In this document: positions 13,071 through 27,410 of the stretch, in pieces
Layout: the number at the start of each line of letters is the position of its first letter
Numbering within the stretch: position 1 is the first letter of the stretch
Assembly: GCF_050948215.1 (NCBI RefSeq)
Contig: NW_027488870.1
Location: 124,001 to 188,000, forward strand
Length of the DNA stretch: 64,000 bases
Reading direction: 5' to 3'
Origin: Halictus rubicundus
Taxonomy: Eukaryota > Arthropoda > Insecta > Hymenoptera > Halictidae
Made by a program: the position numbers and the translations under genes
The notes under the pieces: model-generated
What the model was told of the DNA's origin: nothing
The model's input: only the letters and a program-made list of their open reading frames with translations
The model's database searches: none

Positions 13071-16000
13071 AGGATAGGATAGGATAGAGGATAGGATAGG
13101 ATAGAGCATATTATAGGATAGAGGATAGGATAGGATAGAGGATAGGATAGGATAGAGGACTGGATAGAGGATAGAATAGGATAGAAGATAGGATAGGATA
13201 GAGGATAGGATAGGATAGGATAGAGGATAGGATAGGATAGAGGATTGGATAGGACACAGGATAGGATAGAATAGAGAATAGGATAGGGAATTTGATAGCA
13301 TAGAGGATAGGATAGGATAGAGGATAGGATAGACGATAGGATAGGATAGAGGATAGGATAGGACAGAGGATAGGATAGGATAGAGGATAGGATAGGGGAT
13401 TTGATAGGAAAGGATAGAGGATAGGATAGGATAGAGGACAGGATAGGATAGAGGATAGGATAGGATAGAGGATAGGATAGGATAGAGGATAGAATAGGAT
13501 AGAGGATGGGATAGGACAGAGGATAGGATAGGGGATTTGATAGGATAGAGGATAGGATAGGATAGAAGATAGGATAGGATAGAGGATAGGATAGGATAGA
13601 GGATAGGATAGGATAGAGGATAGGATAGGATAGGGGATAGGATAGGATACAGGAAAGGATAGGATAGAGGATAGGATAGGATAGATGATAGGATAGGATA
13701 GAGGATTGGATAGGATACAGGATAGGATAGAGGATAGCATAGGATAGAGGATAGGATAGGATAGAAGATAGGATAGGATAGAGGATAGGATAGGATAGAG
13801 GATAGCGTAGGATAGAGGATAGGATAGGATAGAGGATAGGATAGGATAGAAGATAGGATAGGATAGAGGATAGGATAGGGGATTTGATAGGATGGAGGAT
13901 AGGATAGGATAGAAGATAGGATAGGATAGAGGATAGGATAGGATAGAGGATAGGATAGGATAGAGGATAGGATAGGACAGAGGATAGCATAGGATAGAGG
14001 ATAGGATAGGATAGAGGATAGGATGGGATAGAGGATAGAATAGGATAGAGGATAGGATAGGATAGAAGATAGGATAGGATAGAGGGTAGGATAGGATAGA
14101 GGATAGCGTAGGATAGAGGATAGGATAGGGGATTTGATAGGAAAGGATAGAGGATAGGATAGGATAGAGGACAGGATAGGATAGAGGATAGGATAGGATA
14201 GAGGATAGGATAGGATAGAGGATAGAATAGGATAGAGGATGGGATAGGACAGAGGATAGGATAGGGGATTTGATAGGATAGAGGATAGGATAGGATAGAA
14301 GATAGGATAGCATAGAGGATAGGATAGGATAGAGGATAGGATAGGATAGAGGATAGGATAGGATAGAGGATTGGATAGGATACATAATAGGATAGAGGAT
14401 TGGATAGGATACAGGATAGGATAGGATAGAGGATAGGATAGGATAGAGGATAGGATAGGATAGAGCATATTATAGGATAGAGGATAGGATAGGATAGAGG
14501 ATAGGATAGGATAGAGGACTGGATAGAGGATAGAATAGGATAGAAGATAGGATAGGATAGAGGATAGGATAGGATAGGATAGAGGATAGGATAGGATAGA
14601 GGATTGGATAGGACACAGGATAGGATAGAATAGAGAATAGGATAGGGAATTTGATAGCATAGAGGATAGGATAGGATAGAGGATAGGATAGACGATAGGA
14701 TAGGATAGAGGATAGGATAGGACAGAGGATAGGATAGGATAGAGGATAGGATAGGGGATTTGATAGGAAAGGATAGAGGATAGGATAGGATAGAGGACAG
14801 GATAGGATAGAGGATAGGATAGGATAGAGGATAGGATAGGATAGAGGATAGAATAGGATAGAGGATGGGATAGGACAGAGGATAGGATAGGGGATTTGAT
14901 AGGATAGAGGATAGGATAGGATAGAAGATAGGATAGGATAGAGGATAGGATAGGATAGAGGATAGGATAGGATAGAGGATAGGATAGGATAGGGGATAGG
15001 ATAGGATACAGGAAAGGATAGGATTGAGGATAGGATTGGATACAGGATAGGATAGAATAGAGGATAGGATACGGGATTGTATAGGATAGGATTGATGATA
15101 GGATAGGATAGAGGACAGGATAGGATAGAGGATTGGATATGATACAGGAAAGGATAGGATTGAGGATAGATGATAGGATAGGATAGAGGATTGGATAGGA
15201 TACAGGATAGGTTAGAGGATTGGATAGGATACAGGATAGGATAGGATAGAGGATAGGATAGGATAGAGGATTGGATAGGATACAGGATAGGATAGGATAG
15301 AGGATAGGATAGAGGATTTGATAGGATAGAGGATAGGATAGGATAGAAGATAGGATAGGATAGAGGATAGGATAGGATAGAGGATAGGATACGATAGAGG
15401 ATAGGATAGGATAGAGGATTAGATAGGACAGAGGATAGGATAGGATAGAGGATAGGATAGGGGATTTGATAGGATACAGGATAGGATAGGATAGAGGATA
15501 CGATAGGATAGAGGATTGGATAGGATACAGGATAGGATAGAATAGAGAATAGGATAGGGGATTTGATAGGATAGTGGATAGGATAGGATAGAGGATAGGA
15601 TAGGATAGAGGATAGGATAGGATAGAGGATAGGATAGGATAGAGGATAGAATAGGATAGAGGATGGGATAGGACAGAGGATAGGATAGGGGATTTGATAG
15701 GATAGAGGATAGGATAGGATAGAAGATAGGATAGGATAGAGGATAGGATAGGATAGAGGATAGGATAGGATAGAGGATAGGATAGGATAGGGGATAGGAT
15801 AGGATACAGGAAAGGATAGGATTGAGGATAGGATTGGATACAGGATAGGATAGAATAGAGGATAGGATACGGGATTGTATAGGATAGGATTGAGGATAGG
15901 ATAGGATAGAGGACAGGATAGGATAGAGGATTGGATATGAAACAGGAAAGGATAGGATTGAGGATAGATGATAGGATAGGATAGAGGATTGGATAGGATA

Positions 16001-16290
16001 CAGGATAGGATAGAGGATTGGATAGGATACAGGATAGAATAGGATAGAGGATAGGATAGGATAGAGGATTGGATAGGATACAGGATAGGATAGGATAGAG
16101 GATAGGATAGGGGATTTGATAGGATAGAGGATAGGATAGGATAGAAGATAGGATAGGATAGAGGATAGGATAGGATAGAGGATAGGATACGATAGAGGAT
16201 AGGATAGGATAGAGGATTAGATAGGACAGAGGATAGGATAGGATAGAGGATAGGATAGGGGATTTGATAGGATAGAGGATAGGATAGGTT
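13070..16290. repeat. Higher-order satellite segment, set 2 (mosaic of set 1)
   Basis: The left part (to about 13,660) copies 10.81-11.67 kb at 1994 bp; the right part (13,660-16,170) copies 10.31-12.82 kb at 3353 bp. The switch occurs beside the GATACAGGAAAGGATAGG motif: the first alignment expects TTGAGG next, while the sequence continues TAGAGG as in the second. This is a visible recombination-type junction within repeat homology. Confidence 0.8.
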
Positions 16291-18000
16291 AGAGGATACG
16301 ATAGGATAGCGGATAGGATAGGATAGAGGATAGAATAGGGCAGAGGATAGGATAGGGTATTTGATAGGATAGAGGATAGGATAGGATAGAGGATAGGATA
16401 GGATAGAGGATAGAATAGGATAGAGGATAGGATAGACGATAGGATAGGTTAGAGGATAGGATAGGATAGAGCATATTATAGGATAGAGGATAGGATAGGA
16501 TAGAGGATAGGATAGGACAGAGGATAGCATAGGATAGAGGATAGGATAGGATAGAGGATAGGATAGGATAGAGGATAGGATAGGACAGAGGATAGGATAG
16601 GGGATTGGATAGGATAGGATAGAGGATAGGATAGGATAGAAGATAGGATAGGATAGAGGATAGGATAGGGGATTTGATAGGATAGAGGATAGGATAGGAT
16701 AGAAGATAGGATAGGATAGAGGATAGGATAGGATAGAGGATAGGATAGGATAGAGGATAGGAGAGGATAGAGGATAGGATAGGATAGAGCATATTATAGG
16801 ATAGAGGATAGGATAGGATAGAGGATAGGATAGGATAGAGGACTGGATAGAGGATAGAATAGGATAGAAGATAGGATAGGATAGAGGATAGGATAGGATA
16901 GAGGATAGTATAGGGGATTTGATAGGATAGAGGATAGGATAGGATAGAAGATAGTATAGGATAGAGGATTGGATCGGATAGAGGATAGGATAGGATAGAG
17001 AATAGGATAGGATAGAGGATAGGATAGGATAGAAGATAGGATAGGATAGAGGATAGGATAGGATAGAGGATAGGATAGGATAGGATAGAGGATAGGATAG
17101 GATAGAGGATAGGATAGGACAGTGGATTTGATAGGATAGAGGATAGGATAGGATACAGGAAAGGATAGGATTGAGGATAGGATTGGATACAGGAAAGGAT
17201 ACAATAGAGGATAGGATACGGGATTGTATAGGATAGGATTGAGGATAGGATAGGATAGAGGACAGGATAGGATAGAGGATTGGATATGATACAGGAAAGG
17301 ATAGGATTGAGGATAGATGATAGGATAGGATAGAGGATTGGATAGGATACAGGATAGGATAGAGGATTTAATAGGATACAGGATAGGATAGGATAGAGGA
17401 TAGGATAGGATAGAGGATTGGATAGGATACAGGATAGGATAGGATAGAGCATATTATAGGATAGAGGATAGGATAGGATAGAGGATAGGATAGGATAGAG
17501 GATAGGATAGGATAGAGGACTGAATAGAGGATAGAATAGGATAGAAGATAGGATAGGATAGAGGATAGGATAGGATAGAGGATAGGATAGACGATAGGAT
17601 AGGATAGAGGATAGGATAGGACAGAGGATAGGATAGGATAGAGGATAGGATAGAGGACTGAATAGAGGATAGAATAGGATAGAAGATAGGATAGGATAGA
17701 GGATAGGATAGGATAGAGGATAGGATAGACGATAGGATAGGATAGAGGATAGGATAGGACAGAGGATAGGATAGGATAGAGGATAGGATAGGGGATTTGA
17801 TAGGAAAGGATAGAGGATAGGATAGGATAGAGGATAGGATAGGATAGAGGATTGGATAGGATACATAATAGGATAGAGGATTGGATAGGATACAGGATAG
17901 GATAGGATAGAGGATAGGATAGGATAGAGGATAGGATTGGATAGAGCATATTATAGGATAGAGGATAGGATAGGATAGAGGATAGGATAGGATAGAGGAC
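16290..18000. repeat. Segment duplicated 9408 bp away at 25.70-27.41 kb
   Basis: GGTTAGAGGATACG at about 16,287 begins a stretch that matches 25,695 onward at a constant 9408 bp, including AGTGGATTTG (17,121 and 26,529), the GACTGAATAGAGG pair and ACATAATAGG. The only difference I noticed is GAAGATAGG near 16,703 against GAAAATAGG near 26,111. A partial third copy of the AGTGGATTTG part lies at 29.6-30.3 kb (offset 3094 bp from the second). Confidence 0.83.
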
Positions 18001-21000
18001 TGGATAGAGGATAGAATAGGATAGAAGATAGGATAGGATAGAGGATAGGATAGGATAGGATAGAGGATAGGATAGGATAGAGGATTGGATAGGACACAGG
18101 ATAGGATAGAATAGAGAATAGGATAGGGGATTTGATAGCATAGAGGATAGGATAGGATAGAAGATAGGATAGGATAGAGGATAGGATAGGATAGAGGATA
18201 GGATAGGATAGAAGATAGGATAGGATAGAGGATAGGATAGGATAGAGGATAGGATAGACGATAGGATAGGATAGAGGATAGGATAGGACAGAGGATAGGA
18301 TAGGATAGAGGATAGGATAGGGGATTTGATAGGAAAGGATAGAGGATAGGATAGGATAGAGGACAGGATAGGATAGAGGATTGGATATGATACAGGAAAG
18401 GATAGGATTGAGGATAGATGATAGGATAGGATAGAGGATTGGATAGGATACAGGATAGGATAGAGGATTGGATAGGATACAGGATAGGATAGGATAGAGG
18501 ATAGGATAGGATAGAGGATTGGATAGGATATAGGATAGGATAGGATAGAGGATAGGATAGGGGATTTGATAGGATAGAGGATAGGATAGGATAGAAGATA
18601 GGATAGGATAGAGGATAGGATAGGATAGAGGATAGGATACGATAGAGGATAGGATAGGATAGAGGATTAGATAGGACAGAGGATAGGATAGGATAGGGGA
18701 TAGGATAGGGGATTTGATAGGATAGAGGATAGGATAGGATAGAGGATACGATAGGATAGAGGATTGGATAGGATACAGGATAGGATAGAATAGAGAATAG
18801 GATAGGGGATTTGATAGGATAGAGGATAGGATAGGATAGAGGAGAGGATAGGATAGAGGATAGAATAGGATAGAGGATGGGATAGGACAGAGGATAGGAT
18901 AGGGGATTTGATAGGATAGAGGATAGGATAGGATAGAAGATAGGATAGGATAGAGGATAGGATAGGATAGAGGATAGGATAGGATAGAGGATAGGATAGG
19001 ATAGGGGATAGGATAGGATACAGGAAAGGATAGGATTGAGGATAGGATTGGATACAGGATAGGATAGAATAGAGCATAGGATACGGGATTGTATAGGATA
19101 GGATTGAGGATAGGATAGGATAGAGGACAGGATAGGATAGGATAGAGGATAGAATAGGATAGAGGATGGGATAGGACAGAGGATAGGATAGGGGATTTGA
19201 TAGGATAGAGGATAGGATAGGATAGAGCATAGGATAGGATAGAGCATATTATAGGATAGAGGATAGGATAGGATAGATGATAGGATAGGATAGAGGATTG
19301 GATAGGATACAGGATAGGATAGAGGATAGCATAGGATAGAGGATAGGATAGGATAGAAGATAGGATAGGATAGAGGATAGGATAGGATAGAGGATAGCGT
19401 AGGATAGAGGATAGGATAGGATAGAGGATAGGATAGGATAGAAGATAGGATAGGATAGAGGATAGGATAGGGGATTTGATAGGATGGAGGATAGGATAGG
19501 ATAGAAGATAGGATAGGATAGAGGATAGGATAGGATAGAGGATAGGATAGGATAGAGGATAGGATAGGACAGAGGATAGCATAGGATAGAGGATAGGATA
19601 GGATAGAGGATAGGATGGGATAGAGGATAGAATAGGATAGAGGATAGGATAGGATAGAAGATAGGATAGGATAGAGGGTAGGATAGGATAGAGGATAGCG
19701 TAGGATAGAGGATAGGATAGGGGATTTGATAGGAAAGGATAGAGGATAGGATAGGATAGAGGACAGGATAGGATAGAGGATAGGATAGGATAGAGGATAG
19801 GATAGGATAGAGGATAGAATAGGATAGAGGATGGGATAGGACAGAGGATAGGATAGGGGATTTGATAGGATAGAGGATAGGATAGGATAGAAGATAGGAT
19901 AGCATAGAGGATAGGATAGGATAGAGGATAGGATAGGATAGAGGATAGGATAGGATAGAGGATTGGATAGGATACATAATAGGATAGAGGATTGGATAGG
20001 ATACAGGATAGGATAGGATAGAGGATAGGATAGGATAGATGATAGGATAGGATAGAGCATATTATAGGATAGAGGATAGGATAGGATAGAGGATAGGATA
20101 GGATAGAGGACTGGATAGAGGATAGAATAGGATAGAAGATAGGATAGGATAGAGGATAGGATAGGATAGGATAGAGGATAGGATAGGATAGAGGATTGGA
20201 TAGGACACAGGATAGGATAGAATAGAGAATAGGATAGGGAATTTGATAGCATAGAGGATAGGATAGGATAGAGGATAGGATAGACGATAGGAAAGGATAG
20301 AGGATAGGATAGGATAGAGGACAGGATAGGATAGAGGATAGGATAGGATAGAGGATAGGATAGGATAGAGGATAGAATAGGATAGAGGATGGGATAGGAC
20401 AGAGGATAGGATAGGGGATTTGATAGGATAGAGGATAGGATAGGATAGAAGATAGGATAGGATAGAGGATAGGATAGGATAGAGGATAGGATAGGATAGA
20501 GGATAGGATAGGATAGGGGATAGGATAGGATACAGGAAAGGATAGGATTGAGGATAGGATTGGATACAGGATAGGATAGAATAGAGGATAGGATACGGGA
20601 TTGTATAGGATAGGATTGATGATAGGATAGGATAGAGGACAGGATAGGATAGAGGATTGGATATGATACAGGAAAGGATAGGATTGAGGATAGATGATAG
20701 GATAGGATAGAGGATTGGATAGGATACAGGATAGGTTAGAGGATTGGATAGGATACAGGATAGGATAGGATAGAGGATAGGATAGGATAGAGGATTGGAT
20801 AGGATACAGGATAGGATAGGATAGAGGATAGGATAGAGGATTTGATAGGATAGAGGATAGGATAGGATAGAAGATAGGATAGGATAGAGGATAGGATAGG
20901 ATAGAGGATAGGATACGATAGAGGATAGGATAGGATAGAGGATTAGATAGGACAGAGGATAGGATAGGATAGAGGATAGGATAGGGGATTTGATAGGATA

Positions 21001-24000
21001 CAGGATAGGATAGGATAGAGGATACGATAGGATAGAGGATTGGATAGGATACAGGATAGGATAGAATAGAGAATAGGATAGGGGATTTGATAGGATAGTG
21101 GATAGGATAGGATAGAGGATAGGATAGGATAGAGGATAGGATAGGATAGAGGATAGGATAGGATAGAGGATAGAATAGGATAGAGGATGGGATAGGACAG
21201 AGGATAGGATAGGGGATTTGATAGGATAGAGGATAGGATAGGATAGAAGATAGGATAGGATAGAGGATAGGATAGGATAGAGGATAGGATAGGATAGAGG
21301 ATAGGATAGGATAGGGGATAGGATAGGATACAGGAAAGGATAGGATTGAGGATAGGATTGGATACAGGATAGGATAGAATAGAGGATAGGATACGGGATT
21401 GTATAGGATAGGATTGAGGATAGGATAGGATAGAGGACAGGATAGGATAGAGGATTGGATATGAAACAGGAAAGGATAGGATTGAGGATAGATGATAGGA
21501 TAGGATAGAGGATTGGATAGGATACAGGATAGGATAGAGGATTGGATAGGATACAGGATAGGATAGGATAGAGGATAGGATAGGATAGAGGATTGGATAG
21601 GATACAGGATAGGATAGGATAGAGGATAGGATAGGGGATTTGATAGGATAGAGGATAGGATAGGATAGAAGATAGGATAGGATAGAGGATAGGATAGGAT
21701 AGAGGATAGGATACGATAGAGGATAGGATAGGATAGAGGATTAGATAGGACAGAGGATAGGATAGGATAGAGGATAGGATAGGGGATTTGATAGGATAGA
21801 GGATAGGATAGGTTAGAGGATACGATAGGATAGCGGATAGGATAGGATAGAGGATAGAATAGGGCAGAGGATAGGATAGGGTATTTGATAGGATAGAGGA
21901 TAGGATAGGATAGAGGATAGGATAGGATAGAGGATAGAATAGGATAGAGGATAGGATAGACGATAGGATAGGTTAGAGGATAGGATAGGATAGAGCATAT
22001 TATAGGATAGAGGATAGGATAGGATAGAGGATAGGATAGGACAGAGGATAGCATAGGATAGAGGATAGGATAGGATAGAGGATAGGATAGGATAGAAGAT
22101 AGGATAGGATAGAGGATAGGATAGGATAGAGGATAGGATAGACGATAGGATAGGATAGAGGATAGGATAGGACAGAGGATAGGATAGGATAGAGGATAGG
22201 ATAGGGGATTTGATAGGAAAGGATAGAGGATAGGATAGGATAGAGGACAGGATAGGATAGAGGATTGGATATGATACAGGAAAGGATAGGATTGAGGATA
22301 GATGATAGGATAGGATAGAGGATTGGATAGGATACAGGATAGGATAGAGGATTGGATAGGATACAGGATAGGATAGGATAGAGGATAGGATAGGATAGAG
22401 GATTGGATAGGATACAGGATAGGATAGGATAGAGGATAGGATAGGGGATTTGATAGGATAGAGGATAGGATAGGATAGAAGATAGGATAGGATAGAGGAT
22501 AGGATAGGATAGAGGATAGGATACGATAGAGGATAGGATAGGATAGAGGATTAGATAGGACAGAGGATAGGATAGGATAGGGGATAGGATAGGGGATTTG
22601 ATAGGATAGAGGATAGGATAGGATAGAGGATACGATAGGATAGAGGATTGGATAGGATACAGGATAGGATAGAATAGAGAATAGGATAGGGGATTTGATA
22701 GGATAGAGGATAGGATAGGATAGAGGAGAGGATAGGATAGAGGATAGAATAGGATAGAGGATGGGATAGGACAGAGGATAGGATAGGGGATTTGATAGGA
22801 TAGAGGATAGGATAGGATAGAAGATAGGATAGGATAGAGGATAGGATAGGATAGAGGATAGGATAGGATAGAGGATAGGATAGGATAGGGGATAGGATAG
22901 GATACAGGAAAGGATAGGATTGAGGATAGGATTGGATACAGGATAGGATAGAATAGAGCATAGGATACGGGATTGTATAGGATAGGATTGAGGATAGGAT
23001 AGGATAGAGGACAGGATAGGATAGGATAGAGGATAGAATAGGATAGAGGATGGGATAGGACAGAGGATAGGATAGGGGATTTGATAGGATAGAGGATAGG
23101 ATAGGATAGAGCATAGGATAGGATAGAGCATATTATAGGATAGAGGATAGGATAGGATAGATGATAGGATAGGATAGAGGATTGGATAGGATACAGGATA
23201 GGATAGAGGATAGCATAGGATAGAGGATAGGATAGGATAGAAGATAGGATAGGATAGAGGATAGGATAGGATAGAGGATAGCGTAGGATAGAGGATAGGA
23301 TAGGATAGAGGATAGGATAGGATAGAAGATAGGATAGGATAGAGGATAGGATAGGGGATTTGATAGGATGGAGGATAGGATAGGATAGAAGATAGGATAG
23401 GATAGAGGATAGGATAGGATAGAGGATAGGATAGGATAGAGGATAGGATAGGACAGAGGATAGCATAGGATAGAGGATAGGATAGGATAGAGGATAGGAT
23501 GGGATAGAGGATAGAATAGGATAGAGGATAGGATAGGATAGAAGATAGGATAGGATAGAGGGTAGGATAGGATAGAGGATAGCGTAGGATAGAGGATAGG
23601 ATAGGGGATTTGATAGGAAAGGATAGAGGATAGGATAGGATAGAGGACAGGATAGGATAGAGGATAGGATAGGATAGAGGATAGGATAGGATAGAGGATA
23701 GAATAGGATAGAGGATGGGATAGGACAGAGGATAGGATAGGGGATTTGATAGGATAGAGGATAGGATAGGATAGAAGATAGGATAGCATAGAGGATAGGA
23801 TAGGATAGAGGATAGGATAGGATAGAGGATAGGATAGGATAGAGGATTGGATAGGATACATAATAGGATAGAGGATTGGATAGGATACAGGATAGGATAG
23901 GATAGAGGATAGGATAGGATAGATGATAGGATAGGATAGAGCATATTATAGGATAGAGGATAGGATAGGATAGAGGATAGGATAGGATAGAGGACTGGAT

Positions 24001-24136
24001 AGAGGATAGAATAGGATAGAAGATAGGATAGGATAGAGGATAGGATAGGATAGGATAGAGGATAGGATAGGATAGAGGATTGGATAGGACACAGGATAGG
24101 ATAGAATAGAGAATAGGATAGGGAATTTGATAGCAT
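17951..24136 (-). other. Non-coding open frame: longest of many stop-free reverse-strand frames caused by the repeat
   Basis: This 2061-codon frame is the longest of dozens on the reverse strand, and all three reverse frames are open over much of the window. The reverse-strand unit TCTATCCTATCCTATCC has no TAA, TAG or TGA in any frame, and because 17 is not divisible by 3 each frame cycles through the same 17 residues (SILSYPLSYPILYPILS). Apparent starts and stops are variant positions: + strand CAT (for example GAGCATATTAT) gives ATG, and TTA, CTA or TCA gives a stop. Several frames therefore begin or end at the same GCATATTAT variants. There is no composition change, no domain and no frame preference. 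I read all such frames as artefacts, not proteins. Confidence 0.95.
18195..22090. repeat. 3884-bp higher-order unit, copy A
   Basis: First of two directly adjacent copies. Markers are exactly 3884 bp apart: GAAGATAGG 18,211 and 22,095; GGTTAGAGG 20,734 and 24,618; GGTTAGAGGATACG 21,811 and 25,695. The only difference seen by eye is GGATATAGG near 18,537 here against GGATACAGG in copy B. The unit is also related to 13.68-16.2 kb at offsets of 5592 and then 5524 bp. The 68-bp change (four 17-mers) is a deletion in this copy between GACGATAGG and GGAAAGG near 20,285. Confidence 0.87.
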
Positions 24137-25980
24137 AGAGGATAGGATAGGATAGAGGATAGGATAGACGATAGGAAAGGATAGAGGATAGGATAGGATA
24201 GAGGACAGGATAGGATAGAGGATAGGATAGGATAGAGGATAGGATAGGATAGAGGATAGAATAGGATAGAGGATGGGATAGGACAGAGGATAGGATAGGG
24301 GATTTGATAGGATAGAGGATAGGATAGGATAGAAGATAGGATAGGATAGAGGATAGGATAGGATAGAGGATAGGATAGGATAGAGGATAGGATAGGATAG
24401 GGGATAGGATAGGATACAGGAAAGGATAGGATTGAGGATAGGATTGGATACAGGATAGGATAGAATAGAGGATAGGATACGGGATTGTATAGGATAGGAT
24501 TGATGATAGGATAGGATAGAGGACAGGATAGGATAGAGGATTGGATATGATACAGGAAAGGATAGGATTGAGGATAGATGATAGGATAGGATAGAGGATT
24601 GGATAGGATACAGGATAGGTTAGAGGATTGGATAGGATACAGGATAGGATAGGATAGAGGATAGGATAGGATAGAGGATTGGATAGGATACAGGATAGGA
24701 TAGGATAGAGGATAGGATAGAGGATTTGATAGGATAGAGGATAGGATAGGATAGAAGATAGGATAGGATAGAGGATAGGATAGGATAGAGGATAGGATAC
24801 GATAGAGGATAGGATAGGATAGAGGATTAGATAGGACAGAGGATAGGATAGGATAGAGGATAGGATAGGGGATTTGATAGGATACAGGATAGGATAGGAT
24901 AGAGGATACGATAGGATAGAGGATTGGATAGGATACAGGATAGGATAGAATAGAGAATAGGATAGGGGATTTGATAGGATAGTGGATAGGATAGGATAGA
25001 GGATAGGATAGGATAGAGGATAGGATAGGATAGAGGATAGGATAGGATAGAGGATAGAATAGGATAGAGGATGGGATAGGACAGAGGATAGGATAGGGGA
25101 TTTGATAGGATAGAGGATAGGATAGGATAGAAGATAGGATAGGATAGAGGATAGGATAGGATAGAGGATAGGATAGGATAGAGGATAGGATAGGATAGGG
25201 GATAGGATAGGATACAGGAAAGGATAGGATTGAGGATAGGATTGGATACAGGATAGGATAGAATAGAGGATAGGATACGGGATTGTATAGGATAGGATTG
25301 AGGATAGGATAGGATAGAGGACAGGATAGGATAGAGGATTGGATATGAAACAGGAAAGGATAGGATTGAGGATAGATGATAGGATAGGATAGAGGATTGG
25401 ATAGGATACAGGATAGGATAGAGGATTGGATAGGATACAGGATAGGATAGGATAGAGGATAGGATAGGATAGAGGATTGGATAGGATACAGGATAGGATA
25501 GGATAGAGGATAGGATAGGGGATTTGATAGGATAGAGGATAGGATAGGATAGAAGATAGGATAGGATAGAGGATAGGATAGGATAGAGGATAGGATACGA
25601 TAGAGGATAGGATAGGATAGAGGATTAGATAGGACAGAGGATAGGATAGGATAGAGGATAGGATAGGGGATTTGATAGGATAGAGGATAGGATAGGTTAG
25701 AGGATACGATAGGATAGCGGATAGGATAGGATAGAGGATAGAATAGGGCAGAGGATAGGATAGGGTATTTGATAGGATAGAGGATAGGATAGGATAGAGG
25801 ATAGGATAGGATAGAGGATAGAATAGGATAGAGGATAGGATAGACGATAGGATAGGTTAGAGGATAGGATAGGATAGAGCATATTATAGGATAGAGGATA
25901 GGATAGGATAGAGGATAGGATAGGACAGAGGATAGCATAGGATAGAGGATAGGATAGGATAGAGGATAGGATAGGATAGA
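22080..25980. repeat. 3884-bp higher-order unit, copy B
   Basis: Second copy of the 3884-bp unit, head-to-tail with copy A. It shares the 68-bp deletion near 24,170 (GACGATAGGAAAGG), so the deletion came before the duplication. Its right end overlaps the 16.3 kb-type segment that starts at GGTTAGAGGATACG (25,695). The match to copy A ends near 25,979, where GGACAGAGG follows instead of GAAGATAGG. Confidence 0.87.
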
Positions 25981-27410
25981 GGATAGGATAGGACAGAGGA
26001 TAGGATAGGGGATTGGATAGGATAGGATAGAGGATAGGATAGGATAGAAGATAGGATAGGATAGAGGATAGGATAGGGGATTTGATAGGATAGAGGATAG
26101 GATAGGATAGAAAATAGGATAGGATAGAGGATAGGATAGGATAGAGGATAGGATAGGATAGAGGATAGGAGAGGATAGAGGATAGGATAGGATAGAGCAT
26201 ATTATAGGATAGAGGATAGGATAGGATAGAGGATAGGATAGGATAGAGGACTGGATAGAGGATAGAATAGGATAGAAGATAGGATAGGATAGAGGATAGG
26301 ATAGGATAGAGGATAGTATAGGGGATTTGATAGGATAGAGGATAGGATAGGATAGAAGATAGTATAGGATAGAGGATTGGATCGGATAGAGGATAGGATA
26401 GGATAGAGAATAGGATAGGATAGAGGATAGGATAGGATAGAAGATAGGATAGGATAGAGGATAGGATAGGATAGAGGATAGGATAGGATAGGATAGAGGA
26501 TAGGATAGGATAGAGGATAGGATAGGACAGTGGATTTGATAGGATAGAGGATAGGATAGGATACAGGAAAGGATAGGATTGAGGATAGGATTGGATACAG
26601 GAAAGGATACAATAGAGGATAGGATACGGGATTGTATAGGATAGGATTGAGGATAGGATAGGATAGAGGACAGGATAGGATAGAGGATTGGATATGATAC
26701 AGGAAAGGATAGGATTGAGGATAGATGATAGGATAGGATAGAGGATTGGATAGGATACAGGATAGGATAGAGGATTTAATAGGATACAGGATAGGATAGG
26801 ATAGAGGATAGGATAGGATAGAGGATTGGATAGGATACAGGATAGGATAGGATAGAGCATATTATAGGATAGAGGATAGGATAGGATAGAGGATAGGATA
26901 GGATAGAGGATAGGATAGGATAGAGGACTGAATAGAGGATAGAATAGGATAGAAGATAGGATAGGATAGAGGATAGGATAGGATAGAGGATAGGATAGAC
27001 GATAGGATAGGATAGAGGATAGGATAGGACAGAGGATAGGATAGGATAGAGGATAGGATAGAGGACTGAATAGAGGATAGAATAGGATAGAAGATAGGAT
27101 AGGATAGAGGATAGGATAGGATAGAGGATAGGATAGACGATAGGATAGGATAGAGGATAGGATAGGACAGAGGATAGGATAGGATAGAGGATAGGATAGG
27201 GGATTTGATAGGAAAGGATAGAGGATAGGATAGGATAGAGGATAGGATAGGATAGAGGATTGGATAGGATACATAATAGGATAGAGGATTGGATAGGATA
27301 CAGGATAGGATAGGATAGAGGATAGGATAGGATAGAGGATAGGATAGGATAGAGCATATTATAGGATAGAGGATAGGATAGGATAGAGGATAGGATAGGA
27401 TAGAGGATAG
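25690..27410. repeat. Copy of 16.29-18.00 kb (offset 9408 bp)
   Basis: Collinear with the earlier segment up to about 27,408. There the GGACTGGATAGAGG / GAATAGGATAGAAG cluster present at 18.0 kb is absent: the offset falls from 9408 to 9340 bp, a 68-bp loss equal to four 17-mers. The collinear match continues at 9340 bp (GACACAGG near 18,093 and 27,433; GGGATTTGATAGGAAAGG near 18,321 and 27,661). Confidence 0.83.

Noticed and set aside
17951..24136. Very long reverse-strand open frames (up to 2061 codons) as giant repetitive S/Y/P/I/L proteins
   Set aside because: The repeat unit has no stop in any reverse frame, all three frames are open together, starts and ends coincide with chance CAT and TTA variants, and there is no non-repeat domain, signal or frame preference.
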